Source: Phaseolus vulgaris (taxonomy: Eukaryota; Streptophyta; Magnoliopsida; Fabales; Fabaceae). Taken from it: DNA of 64,000 nucleotides. The notes below the pieces were generated by a model, which was not told the origin of the DNA, searched no databases, and saw nothing but the letters and a program-made list of their open reading frames with translations. The position numbers and the translations under genes are program-made. Positions 1 to 12,233 of the stretch are shown here, one piece after another. The stretch's first letter is position 1. Every line of letters starts with the position of its first letter. The stretch covers positions 44,623,524 through 44,687,523 of the forward strand of contig NC_023758.2 of assembly GCF_000499845.2 (NCBI RefSeq), given 5' to 3'.

Positions 1-3000
1 TAAGATATTTTAGAGTACTGGTATGTGGTGGGGATGGCACGGTTGCATGGGTCCTTGATGCTATAGAAAGACGCAGTTATGAGTCACCTCCACCTGTGGC
101 AATTCTTCCCCTTGGCACTGGAAATGATTTGTCCAGGGTACTGAATTGGGGAAGAGGCTTCTCTACCCTTGATGGAGAAGGTGGATTGACCATGCTTTTG
201 CATGACATGGGCAATGCAGCAGTCACTATGTTAGATCGCTGGAAAGTTAAAATCTCAGAAGAAAGCTCTGAAGGAAAATCAAATAAAGTGAAAACTAAAT
301 CCATGATGAACTATCTAGGTAATTCACTGAACAACCACCACCTAAGATTGTTTCTTAAGAGTTGCTAACATCTACAACCTGCGTTTGTAGGCATTGGATG
401 TGATGCAAAGGTTGCATATAAATTTCATGTTAATCGACAAATAAGTCCTGAAAAGTTTTCTAGTCAGGTGGGATTCTCTCTTCCTCTATGTATATCATTG
501 TAAAATATTCATTTTTGTTGGTCCATGTCAATTGTCTAGTTTTCTTAAATTTCTTTCAATGTATGTACATTCTTTAAACTACTATTGAAAGACTGAGCAA
601 TATTAATTAAAATCTATGCTGCTGTTACGTGCTTATAGGCCTTATTCTAAATCGGTTTGCACTAGGTCTATACATATAGTTGAATGAAATAGGAACCTAT
701 TATTGATTATTTTAATGTTTATTTTACTATACCTTATACATGTTTACGGCTCTTCTCAGTTAAAGAGCTTTGGTTATTTTTTTGAGTTCTCTTATCTATG
801 GTATTTAACTTGTTTACAATTCATACAATGCTTCCTTACCTAATACTTGGGTTTCTTAATCTCCAATGATTATTCAATTACTAGTTTTTGAATAAATTGC
901 GATATGCGAAAGAGGGAGCAAGAGATATTATGGACAGAACTTGTGCTGACTTGCCATGGCAAGTATGGCTTGAAGTTGACGGGAGAGACATTGAGATTCC
1001 CAAGGTTAAATACTGATTATTATTTTCACATAAGAAATTTATTTTATGAATATTCTGTACTCTAAATTTACATGTAAAACATTTAGTTGTTTCTTTCATA
1101 CAACAGGATTCTGAGGGCTTAATTGTGCTCAATATCGGGAGCTATATGGGTGGAGTAGATCTTTGGCAAAATGGTTATGAGCATGATGATGATTTTAGTC
1201 TGCAATCCATGCATGATAAAATGCTGGAGGTGGTATGTGTATGTGGAGCATGGCACCTGGGAAAACTTCAGGTACGTGAATTTATAATTTTGTTACTTTA
1301 AATTTTTCTACTGCACTACTGGTTTAAAACAAAATGAACAAAATATATTTACCTTGGGTTTGAACCAAGAACTTTAAAATTTGGGGATTTTGATATGCTT
1401 GAAATTGAATTACTTTGATCTAAATTCCCTACATTTTCAAAATGTTTTATTTGGATAAATCAATTCAAACTTTTAAATATCAAATTATCAGTTTGGGTAG
1501 GTATTTTAAATTTTACCATACCCAATAGACACACGACAATTTGGTCGAGACAGCCCAGAGTAGTGAAGAGTCACAAACGTGAGAGGAGAAAGCATGAAGT
1601 ATTTAAATTTTTTCCTTTGAAATTCTATAATTCTAAGTAATTAAATTACTCATCAATTTTTAGAATTTCAATGTCCTTTAGTTTTTTTTTTCATATAAAC
1701 AACATTTCATAAAACATTTCAAATTCTCTATAAATGAATTATCATATAAAAGTTCTCCGTCTAAACATACTATTAAGAAAGCTTTTGAGGTATTCTTTAT
1801 CTTTTAATGATATAATTATGTATGTGCTATAGTCATAAACAAAGTAATTACTGAAAATGCCAAACTGATCCAAATTTTAACATTCTAAAAAGTGAAAGGT
1901 ATACACGGGTTTTGATCATTCCCATCACTTAACTAATGGTTAGGTCTAAATTCTACAATGGATACTTTCTATCATGATTTCATTTCATTTCATTTTGTAT
2001 GCTTACTCTTTGTTGGACTCCCTGGAATCAAAATAAGCCTAAGCCCCGAACAGTAGAGGTAGCCCCGGCTAAGATTGAAATCATAGAGGATGCCAGAAAG
2101 AATTTAAACAATTACGAAAATTCTTCCGCCACTGAATATTCCACCCTCCTAAAAGCTTCATTACATTATTCGGTGCCTAAAACTTTCACATTCCTCTCCC
2201 TCACATTTAATCCACCTTCTGGTGGTAGGTAATGTCCAAATATCTCCACCCTTTCCTCCGCCCTTTTCATTTCACTAGCTGTCTAACTTGTTAAAAACCT
2301 CTTCCTTTTTATGCTGCTCCCCGCCTCCTCCCTTCACACACACACCGCCGACTTTTACGGGGCCCATATTTTTCAATTGTAGATTAAACAACCGTTAAGG
2401 CTCAGTAAACCGTTAAAGTAATAGAAGTTTTGCATTCATGTTATGTATAGCATCTTTCTCGATTTGAAAATCTTACTTTTCTATATAGCATACTTGTTAG
2501 ATTTTAAGTTTGACCCAATGTCAATAAATAATAGGACAAAACTTACATGTAGTAACTATTGTACTGTTGATACTAGCTTCCCATGATATTTAGAGTTTCA
2601 CTTTGGTAATATATAATGCATTTAATAAGATGCAAATTATCAAAGTAAAAGTCTAAATCTGATTAGAGAACAACACTAATAGTATCTAAGGTATTATATG
2701 TAAGTTTTGTCCCAAATAATATGCCATCAATTACGTGAGTCAACTGCATGAAATTGATCCAGCTTATGCTTTCATCTTGAGTTTGAGCTTCAAGTATACA
2801 AGTGCGTTAAATATTTAATTAAGCTTTTTGTTACTTACGTAGTCCTATTCGGCTGAAGCAGGATTGTCCCTTGTAGAAGATACCTGTAGTCCAAAAAACT
2901 GTTTTTACCGTTAGGATCTTATAATAAGGACTTCTCATACTATTATGGCAAAAAAAAAAAAAAACAATAAAAAATTATTATATATTTTAAACCTTGTTTG

Positions 3001-4435
3001 TTGAAATGACTACTCTAGATATCGTAGAAAACCTTTTGCAAAACAGATTAATTTATTTGTACATTTATTTCACTTGTATCTTTTATTGCAATGCATATGG
3101 AACAGATAAAAGAAAAAAAAAATCTAGCTAAATTGAATTTTAGTCCACATTTAATACCTAATTTACGATATTAGTCTCTATTTTCCCCCTGCAATCTTAG
3201 TTTCCTGATTTTAGAAAATCTTCAATTTTGATAACATATTTAATTATACATACATTTTATTTATTTTAACATTTTAATAAATTAAATCATATCATGATGG
3301 TATTATCTTAAATAAATATATTAGATCTAGGGTTCAATTAGATTAAAATAAAAGAAATAAAACGTATTTAAAATTATGGAAGACCAAAATGTATGAATTG
3401 GTAATTAAAGGGAGAAAATACTGTATCTAAGTTTTATGCAATTCCAATTTAGCCTAAACTTCAAAATTAATGGTAAATTAGTAATATGTATATTTTGTTT
3501 ACTGTATAGGTTGGACTTTCACAAGCAAGAAGGCTTGCACAAGGTAAAGTCATCACGATACACTGTTCCAGTCCTTTCCCGGTTCAAATTGATGGGGAGC
3601 CATTTATCCTACAACCAGGATTCTTAGAAATTACTCATCGCGGACAGGTAACGGCATGCTTTCATATTTTTGTGGTAAATAACTCTCATTTTCTACTCAA
3701 TGGTACATTATTGTATGCAGTTTAAGCAAAATACGTTCTTATCCATATGGGTCTAGAATGTATTTTCCATCTAATTAAGTAAGTTACAATTGCTCTCAAA
3801 AGCTGTGTACATACATCTTCTGGGTTTAAAACAGTGATATCTCATCCAGATAGAATTATGGTTTGTGTTATATTCACATGTAAGGGGAAGGGGGGACTGT
3901 CCGTCCCTGTTGCAATAATTAAAAATGGTTTGTATTATATTCACATGATGGGGTAATGTCTGAAAAGCCGAAGAGATTTTCTATTATTCAATACCTTTTC
4001 CCCTCCAACTAGATTTTTCCTGATCTCAATTTTCCCTTGTTGATTAGAAAGGAATAAATATCGTAGACTTTAACTAGTGGAAGACTGGATGGGTGTTGGC
4101 GATTAAGCTGAATTTAGGGATAGGCAAAAAATAATACCTTTTGTTCACGTTTTTGGGTAAACGTATTTTAAAGAAATGATTAGTTATTTTTAGTGATCTC
4201 TTCAAATTTGAGCTTTAGAAAATGTGGACAGTTCAGTTCACTAGAATTCTGAATACATGAGGGTCCTATGTTGTAAATTCAGGCATTCATGATGAGGAAG
4301 ACTTCAGAAGATGAGCCTAAGGGAAGAGCAGCTGCAATTATGACAGAGGTATTACTAGACGCCGAGTGCAAGGGAATTATTAATGCATCTCAGAAGAAAG
4401 TTCTTCTCCAGGATGTGGCCATTAATCTTTCATAA
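1..4435 (+). CDS. DGK: Diacylglycerol kinase, cluster I (DGK1/DGK2-like), 5'-truncated by window edge
   Basis: This gene phosphorylates diacylglycerol to phosphatidic acid, a membrane lipid second messenger. Seven coding exons are visible: 1-318 (enters from outside, codons start at base 3), 391-467, 885-1004, 1107-1271, 3510-3647 and 4283-4435 (TAA at 4433) are the six segments I can fix; all use GT-AG introns and the phases join. The catalytic domain shows the ATP-binding loop [13 protein letters not shown], then [19 protein letters not shown]. The accessory domain shows [43 protein letters not shown] and, near the end, [11 protein letters not shown]. The tail [18 protein letters not shown] is close to what I remember of Arabidopsis DGK1, which argues for cluster I (membrane anchor plus two C1 domains) over the short cluster II/III enzymes. 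The N-terminal anchor and C1 domains lie outside the window. The intron 1272-3509 is unusually long (2.2 kb). Correction to the opening count: six exon segments are seen here. Confidence 0.95.
1272..3509 (+). other. Long DGK intron with a GC-richer island
   Basis: This 2238-bp intron (GTACGT donor, TATAG acceptor) is mostly AT-rich. Around 2030-2350 the base composition rises and an open frame of 77 codons runs 1999-2232 without an ATG that fits. The residues (for example [20 protein letters not shown]) look protein-like, but I recognise no family. It could be an inserted gene fragment or part of a transposable element. Sequence at about 1380-1560 resembles dispersed AT-rich insertions seen elsewhere in the window. 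Confidence 0.4.
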
Positions 4436-7400
4436 AAAGATCCATCTCTGGCTTAGCACGCATTATACATAGTTGCCCATATGGGTTTTTGACTTTTTGC
4501 CTTCTAATCCTTTTTATAGGACCATTTTTGGTAATATATTGGAAATAGAGACAGAAAGATTAGCTCCACTAAGTGGCAAATTTAGTAAGAGTGAAAAATG
4601 TGCGGCGGCATCATTTAGGTTTCCGTTTACTGTTTGCGTTGCGTCTAACACCCCAAGCTGTGTGTATATTGTAACCCAGCAAAATATCATTTCATGAAAT
4701 CCTTGTATTTGTACTATGTTACCATTGTGTAATGAGATTTTTTCTGAACATTTTCTGCCAGTGTTCATAGTGGATTTTGATATTCAAATTCTTCCAAGAA
4801 TTAAAAAAAAAATGTTTAGTTAAATATATTTTAGATGTAGCCTAACAAATATAGGGATGACAAACGATTATGATTTATTGGATTTGTTCATGTTTCGACA
4901 TGGATTTGAATCCATTTATTTACAAGATTTGGCCATTAAAATAAACGGCCATGCATGATTGTGGTAAATCACCATAAACAATTTGAATTTGAATTAGAAA
5001 AAAAAATGAATTTAAATATTTAGTTATTTTGTAGGTTAAAAATAATTGAGGAACAAAAAAATGTTTTAAAATTATGTAATTTGAATTGTTTGATAGAAAA
5101 TAAAAATAGTATTGTGGATTTTTTTTATTCTTTCATATTTCTTCTTCAATCATGCTCTTCCTCTCCCTGCTCTGTATCAAACAAAGTGAGAGAAAAATTG
5201 TTGATAAACTAATAAGTTGTATACATTTTTATTACCTATATTGTCAGCAGTGTGACAGTATACCTATTATTTTTTCTACTATGCAAGTAGCACCAATCAC
5301 GTATAGTTGTCCATCACAATTAATTTGACAAGCTGGTGAGGGGAGACAGAGGCATGTACAAACGGAGAGGTTTTTCGAATTCTTTATTGGATGCTTCTTT
5401 TGTAGGCCATGATGAACTAAGCATCAACATTTCTCTTTCATTTTTCTCCATCTTTTAGGCAAACTGTTTACTATGTCTCATGCTACTCTCAAACTCCTAC
5501 CATTCATACCACCTAACACCTTTATTATTCTTGGAATTATTCATCTAACTAATCACATTTATAACCTTACCCTAACTTCTACACATTTCTCTAATTTCAA
5601 AACCTCTATTAGACTGAATTAGACTTGTCAACAAAATCAATTATTATAATGACTGAAAATAAAATTATATATAGTTTTATATTATAATGAAAATGTTACT
5701 TTAACAAATTCATCCGTTTACAACTTTCCAATTTAATTTCAAGAAATTATGATAGTTTGTTAATTTTGACAATAATAATTTTGAAAGTTATTATAATTAT
5801 CTGAAACTGAATGACAATGTAAAAGTATTTTATACTTTCAACTATTAAACTCTAAGAATCTATAGCCTTTTATATAGTGTATCTTAGAAACCGTTTGATC
5901 TATTGTACACTTCGATTAAATAAATTCATTTAGGTTTGTAAAATAAACAATTAGTTTCTATTTGATGTGTATAACATTCTTCATATGATGATAATTCTAC
6001 TTTTGAAGACTAGTTTCTACCAAGTCTCCAGTGAGATATACTTATACAAATTGAATTGAGATTAGTAAAATTAAATGATACTAACTAATTTTTAATTAGT
6101 GTAAAATTAACTATTTTTTTTTATTTAGAAGAATAAAAGGCAAAATGAATATTGAAATATAATTACTGCGTAAAAAATACGCTGGTAAGCCACACAGAAT
6201 ACCAGAGAGATTGTTAAGGACTTAAGGAGGATTTGAGATGAGAATGAATTATACACACATATTATATTATATTATGTATATGTATATATGTATGCATGTA
6301 TATGTATGTATAGATCATGCATGATGTTTGATCTTTGGATGAGGTTTTGGATGAGTGAGCAAGCAACTTGCAGAAGTGGTGTTAAGCTTATGTCAACCTT
6401 TATTGGATTAAGACATATGCAATCGGTTAAAAACAAAACGAATATGAAGACATATATGGCCACTCTCTAGTACTATATTTCCTTTTCCAATCCTCCCTGA
6501 GAGATTGCATTATCTCTTTGTCCCTTTCCTTTCATTGGTTTTTCCTTACCAAACAAATCATGGCCCAAATCATTTTGTCTCTCTCTTTTCCCTTTCTACC
6601 TATGCTACCAAATACAAGAACAAAGGAAACTTGGGAGTACAAAAACCACGAGTTCAAAAAGAGATGGCTAAAAAAATATTGATGCAATTTTATTTGAGGG
6701 TTTAAACTTGAACAAAACCAAATATGTACACTGTGGAAGAATAGAAGGTCATTTAGGTACCCTCAGATTACCCCACATTTCAAATGAAATGATTCAGCAG
6801 CCAAATAATGAACACATATGAACACTGTATTTCATTATCAGAAAAAATACTTTTGACACTCTCAATATAATAATATATATTAAGATTTTAAATTAAAAAG
6901 TAGAATGTTTTTGTTTTTAGTGATATCAAATGAATGTATTTTTATATTTTTTATTATTTTAACTTTTTTTATTCTGGACATCGAGCTGCTGACTGAATAG
7001 TAGTATATAGTTGCAGTTGGATGCATCATATAAGTACACATGAAAACAAAAGCTATTAGGTAGTAACAGTTCTTACATAATTGTAAATGGTATTTTGAAA
7101 AAATGAACTTTATCACTATATTATTGTGAAGTAAACCAAGATTAAACAGATTAATTTGAATTTGTTTTGAAGATTTTGTTGCTTGGTGGGTGACAGTAGA
7201 AAAGGTGGGAGATAGCAGAAACGATAATAAATCAACAATGAAGTTGTGTCGACAATAAAGGAGTGCAATTGTTTCACTTCTTTAAAGAGACCAAGTTTGT
7301 CATGAAACGGTCCCCGAGTTGCTGTGTCTTTCTCTTAGTTTCATTTCCCAAGAAACATCAGATACTCTACATTTACTCTCTCTCTCTCCAAATGCTTTTC

Positions 7401-8900
7401 AATTTCAAATGCTAAAAGATCTCATCTCACTATTACTACAGTGAGTACACCAAAAGGCTTATGAACCTGATATTGCTGATCCAACCTTTTCCGGAGATGG
7501 TTTCTGAATTTTCAACAGCTTTAGAAGCTCCATAAATACATTACACTAAAACACACATATCAGAGTCTTAATAATAGAATAGAAGAGAAGTTGTATTTTC
7601 TCTTTCTCTTTCTTCCAGGTTTAGTTTGCATCAGCTTAGTTATGCATGCAGCTAGATACACACATCTGGGTCGTCATGATCATGGAAGCTGGCATGGTGT
7701 GGTCATAGATCATAATCATATATCTGTTCTCTACCTAGCTAGCAAGAGTCACAGACTCAGACACATAGAATCCCTAGCTTGCTAGCTTCTCCTGATTCTC
7801 ACTTCTTCTCGTTAACTGTTCCAGCACTTCTCTTCTCTTCTCTTCTTTCATTCATTACTCTTTCACATTTAGCATATGCTTCTCAGCAACTTTCAGCGGC
7901 TAGTGAGTGCATGCCTTCAACACTCGTCACTGTCATTTCACTACACAACAAAACTATAATAAATTCAACACTGCATCATGTTTCATAAGCTCACATCACA
8001 CACATTAATATATTTAGACTGGTGAGTATTCATTTGAAGGAGTACACATGCATATCATAAGTGTTATGATTAAATTTAATAGCTTATTAAATATCTATTT
8101 ATTACTTGCTTTACTGGGTAACTGTTAATTTACCTGAAGTACATTCATTCAGATGTTGATGAAAATGATGGCAAGCCTTTTTCCCAAGTAAATTATGAAG
8201 TTGCCTTCCCTATAATTTTCACCGGCCTGAAAACAGGTTAATTGACAAAAAGCTGAAACATTATTCAAATCTGAAAGGACTTCAGAAGAGGGATGCTATG
8301 TTTTGAAACTCTAGAAAGACCTAAGATGTGTAGTAGCTAGTTGCAGATAAAGAATTTCACATCTGATAGGTTTTCACTGTTGATGCTTTCATTCACCTTT
8401 CTTGTCCACGTGAAATAAACATTCCCGCAGGTGTGAGGGCCTTGGATTAGCCAACTTATTTGTTAATATATTCTTAGTATCTTATCTCTCTCAAATGTTA
8501 ATATAGAATTAGTATACCAGAAAACTAGACAAATTTTGCTTTGCCTCTCTCTGTGAGTGAACGTGAGAGAGAGAAAATAGACAAAAACAACAAGTCCATT
8601 TGAACAGGTAACCATTTATTTTAAAAAAATATTACTATTCCCTAAGATGAATACAGATTTTCAAATACGGATTGATTCTTCATAGATACAAAATGCTTTC
8701 AAATTAAATACGAGCCCAGTTAGACAACAATCTGAACAGAAGCAAACTCAAAAGTTGTTTTTTAAGCCATGAAAGTAAACAAATTGGTTAACCCATCACA
8801 GAAGTTCTAGCTTGATTTGGAAGAAGCCAACATATATTCACATACTTGACAAAAACTAAGGTAACGAAAAATACAACCTTTATAAAGATATTTACAGGTA
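4436..8900. other. DGK 3' UTR, then gene-free AT-rich intergenic DNA
   Basis: Bases 4436 to about 4760 probably hold the DGK 3' untranslated region. Beyond that I see no supportable coding sequence on either strand. Open frames at 6288-6470, 6505-6705, 7591-7785 and 7779-7988 have no recognisable domain. A (TATG)n-like simple repeat lies near 6275-6310. A 10-bp inverted repeat (AGCTAGCAAG, with CTTGCTAGCT about 30 bases on) sits at about 7737-7787, too short and plain to call a structured RNA. A TC-rich, 5'-UTR-like stretch occurs at 7370-7860. Confidence 0.5.
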
Positions 8901-8939
8901 AAACAAAAGAAGATGGGTAGTGAGTTGAAAATTCTGATC

Positions 8940-9023
8940 CTGCAAAAACAAGCTGTAAAAGGGCATTATTGATTGTTACAATTTGAGAGAAAGATGAAAG
9001 AAGAAAGAAAGAGAAAGGCTTAC
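8940..9023 (-). other. Predicted 84-nt intron in the MIR166 primary transcript
   Basis: On the minus strand, 40 nt past the second hairpin, the sequence reads CCCCATG followed by the donor GTAAGCC (intron begins at 9023). After a U-rich stretch it meets the acceptor CTTGTTTTTGCAG (intron ends at 8940). Size, U-richness and both splice signals are typical of a plant intron. An earlier AG in the same tract (TTTTACAG) is an alternative acceptor. Introns 3' of plant miRNA hairpins are known to affect processing yield; that this one is spliced is inference. Confidence 0.6.
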
Positions 9024-9065
9024 CATGGGGGCATGCAAAATATGAAGATTACGAGAAAGAAAATA

Positions 9066-9222
9066 GCAAAAGTTGGGTGGGGGGAATGAAGCCTGGTCCG
9101 AGAATCATTTTGGTGTTAGAGGGTAAATTTCCATTGGAAACTTTGGGTGAAAGAGTTTATCTGAGAACTCTCCTCCTCCATGACCTCGAGCCAGACAACA
9201 TTCCTCTCAACCTCACCTTTGC
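9066..9222 (-). ncRNA. MIR166: MIR166 precursor, distal hairpin
   Basis: This is a microRNA precursor on the minus strand. The mature miR166 (3p arm, beginning TCGGACCAGGCTTCATT) is the complement of 9081-9101. The star strand (5p arm, beginning GGAATGTTGTCTGGCTC) is the complement of 9184-9204. The two arms pair across an 82-nt spacer, and the stem can be followed down to GCAAA (9066-9070) pairing with TTTGC (9218-9222). miR166 guides cleavage of class III HD-ZIP transcription factor mRNAs (PHB, PHV, REV, CNA, ATHB8 types) and so sets leaf polarity, meristem and vascular pattern, and in legumes root and nodule growth. The star strand has T instead of G at one position compared with the neighbouring hairpin, so the copies are diverging outside the mature sequence. 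It lies 118 nt downstream of the proximal hairpin and almost surely shares its transcript. Confidence 0.97.
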
Positions 9223-9340
9223 AAGGAATGAACAAGATATGAGGAAGTTGGAAAAGAAAACAGCACCTAGGTAGCTATATTCATATGATGTGTTTGAAGA
9301 AGTTGATGATTAGAAAGTAGAAACTGATCCATGAAGGAAG

Positions 9341-9441
9341 TACTTTGAGGGGAATGAAGCCTGGTCCGAAGCCTTATAGTTCCATCCACTGTGAACCTCC
9401 TTTGTGAAAAGCCTCGAGCCAGCCAACATTCCCCTCAATAC
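9341..9441 (-). ncRNA. MIR166: MIR166 precursor, promoter-proximal hairpin
   Basis: This is the second miR166 precursor in the same orientation. The mature strand is the complement of 9349-9369, with the same 21 nt as the other hairpin. The star strand, beginning GGAATGTTGGCTGGCTC, is the complement of 9412-9432 and has the canonical miR166* sequence. The loop region is 42 nt, about half that of the distal hairpin. Pairing continues past the mature duplex on both sides (GAGGCTTTT against GAAGCCTTA toward the loop; TTGAGGGG against the matching CCCCTCAA at the base). A TATA box at 9502-9509 would start transcription about 30 nt before this hairpin, so this is the first of the two in the primary transcript. 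Tandem MIR166 copies in one transcript are known from the legume Medicago truncatula. Confidence 0.97.
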
Positions 9442-9501
9442 CAACCCATCTCAACGCGTTTCCTTCTTTCTCCCTCAAAACCCTAACCCACATATACCTT
9501 C

Positions 9502-9509
9502 TTATATAA
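9502..9509 (-). promoter_or_regulatory. TATA box of the MIR166 dicistron
   Basis: TTATATAA sits inside the palindrome CTTATATAAG. On the minus strand it is followed by a start-like region near 9470-9480 and then directly by the proximal hairpin. No other good TATA box lies between the two hairpins, which supports one primary transcript for both. A GAGA/CTCT tract (9510-9527) flanks it. Confidence 0.75.
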
Positions 9510-9529
9510 GAGAAGAGAAGAGAGAGAAA

Positions 9530-12233
9530 CCAAGCACTGACTCACACCACACTAATGCTGCTTTTTGCTCACCCATTCAGATGTTCCAAAATTAGCTTAT
9601 GCAAAACGGCACTTAAACTAACTACTCACCTGTAACATAACAATAACATAACAACAAACCATCGTACTACGTTTCTTAACTCAACACCACAAAACACGCA
9701 CAAATTCTTCCAACAAATAACGTCCAAGTGATTTCGATCTGTTTCATGTTACGAGATTTACTCAAAATTTACCAAATTCAGTTACCTAACGAAAATTCAT
9801 CCACATTTCATTACAGCTAGCTACCACTTCTTCTCACCTTTGTAACAATGCTATAATTATAAATAATAAATAATGACATGACACTAAATTTGATTCTGAA
9901 TTAATAATGTTTTAGTAAGTTTTTGAATGAAAAGATTGTTATGGGAATGACCTGATGGTGCCGGTCAACCAACCGACCTGTTACCTGCTACCAACAGTTG
10001 GTGGTATAGTCAAACACAGAGAAGAAGACAAAATGAGTATTTAAAATACACTTGACACGAGACAACTATGTCTTTAATGCGATTCTTTCATCATTGCCTT
10101 ATTATTTTTAGCCTTTTGTTATCCCTACTTTCAAACTCCTCTGTACTATACGTTACCCGCACGGCCACATCATATCACAATCACACACTCTTCTTCCTTT
10201 CTTTTTCACTTTTCTTTCCCTCTCTCTAATTACCCTCCATTAACATCTCCACACTCTCTTCTTAATTTCAACATTCACTATAAAATCATTACCAAACACA
10301 CCTTCAATTTCAAACACCTACAGTCAAACTCTGCCTCAGAAGTTTTTTCATCCTACCTGTATGGTCTACTTCAGCTAGAGAAAATAGTCTCAGCCTTTTG
10401 TTCTACACCAGTCTCGTCAATTATTGGACTCAGTAGAACAAAATTCCGAGTCTCCAATTCTCTTATCATTATGAATATTTTTAAAAATCATGACTCATAC
10501 ACTCGAAGTAATGGTATATATGTGAGCATAGTGGAAAAATAAGGATTTATAAGTGTGCCATGTTCACTTGCATTGGAATGTTTGCAATGGCATGTGAGAA
10601 AGGTAACTATGCAAAAAAATATAGTTTATTAATTTGAGTAGAGAAAATATATACTTGAGCCAGTGGGTGTTTGAATATGAAATAAAAGTGGTAATATGTA
10701 TATGATTTACAGTAGCAGATTTAAAAGTATCATAAAGAGGGCCAGATATGCACTTCTGACTCAAACCAGTGTCATGTCTAATGTCTAGCTTCTTATAGGT
10801 CATCTCATTTACAGTTTCAAGAAACTATAACGATCCATCAACTGAGTTGTAAATGTGGTCTTAATACCTCTCATATTACTTATCTTTCAAATTTTATCAT
10901 TCCTTTCGTGTAAGCTACCATATGCATGTATTTTGTTCAAAATCTGTAATATCATTTCTGTATAAATATATGCAAGGGTGTTCAATACAACCCTCTATTT
11001 GTTCCTTCTTAAATATATATAATTTTATTTAACATTGTGAAAATTCCTTCACTGTGAGTTTAAATTTTAGTCAACATTCAACCATCAAGTGTAAAAGTTA
11101 AACTGAACATTATTTTATGTGATTTTCCAATATTTTTGTAAATTGGGACTTATTACCTACTCGATAACTAGGTAATATATTTTTAATATCTAGATTTATA
11201 TAAATATTTGATTAGATTGTAGCGTAAGGTCTTATTTTATTTTATTTTTATTTTTTATAAGATTTGTGTCACTCCTAAAATAATTCATATTTATTTATTT
11301 TTACTGATAAAAAAATTTAAAGTAATTTCTTAGTTTTTCTCTCATTTTCAAGTTGATTACAGTGAGTATCATATTTGGAAGATATTCAAGATGAGAGTGT
11401 AGGAAGTATTTATATCAAGAAAATTAAATTGGAGGACATAGATTTGACTTCGTGAGATTTTTCATTGAGAACAACATTGTTGAACTTGAAAGAATATGAT
11501 AAATATAACAGGACACTTATTTCACTTGCCAATCACAACCAAGAATCCCTTATTACTAATACATCTATTACATGTAAACTGATATTTGCACCATATACTC
11601 AATCCCCTCTGCCTCATTTTTAGTTTTATCTTTAATTCATTATATGTAGCTGTTTTGGTTTGTTGTATAAGAGTTTGATTACTCCTAGAATATGATCCAT
11701 GTTTGTATAAAAAAAATCTGTATAGCCATATAATATTTTTTTTTTTTTTTACTAATTCTAATTTAGAGATGTGTAACGATGTGAGATAATGGATTTGGAA
11801 TGATTTGAGAGTAAAGAATGAAAAAAGTAAGGTGGTTTGAATTGATGTATGTTATATTAGATTTGTGAGTAAAATTTATTGAACAATGTAAGTGATAATA
11901 TCGTAGTAAGATAATTTTAAATTTTTATAAAATGTTTAAAATGTAAATTTAAATTTACCTTTATCAAAGAAAATATTTGAATAATGAATTTAATAAATTA
12001 TGTCCAGTACCATTAAATAATTATTTTAAGAAAAAAAAAACAAGTTATTTTTAACATTACAAATTTACTCTTCTATTTAAAAAAAATTGAAAAATTAATT
12101 TGTTTGATTTATTTGTAGATTAAAATTGTTTTTAATTAAAGTATTATTTTACATACTGACTAAGAATTAGTTTTATAAAAAATACGAATTATTGTCCAAA
12201 CATATTATGATTGTCACAAAAATTATTTAAAAT
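9530..12233. other. MIR166 upstream region and gene-free AT-rich DNA
   Basis: Bases 9530 to about 10460 form the upstream region of the minus-strand MIR166 transcript. It contains CT-rich tracts (10170-10270) and an ACTATAAAATC element near 10278 that could serve a plus-strand start. No coding frame is convincing. From 10500 on the sequence is AT-rich. A diverged dispersed repeat occurs at about 11759-11900 (GGATTTGGAATGATTTGAGA and following), with related sequence near 25510-25640 and 53150-53300. Confidence 0.45.

Noticed and set aside
7640..7720. Possible MIR167-like sequence (GAAGCTGGCATGGTG)
   Set aside because: Matches to miR167 are broken and no star strand or stem is found.
7737..7787. 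Inverted repeat AGCTAGCAAG / CTTGCTAGCT as a possible miRNA hairpin
   Set aside because: Only 10 paired bases with no extension and no known miRNA sequence in either arm.
9077..9595. Two small plus-strand ORFs (9077-9274, 9404-9595)
   Set aside because: They overlie the MIR166 hairpins and promoter antisense; no coding signal of their own.
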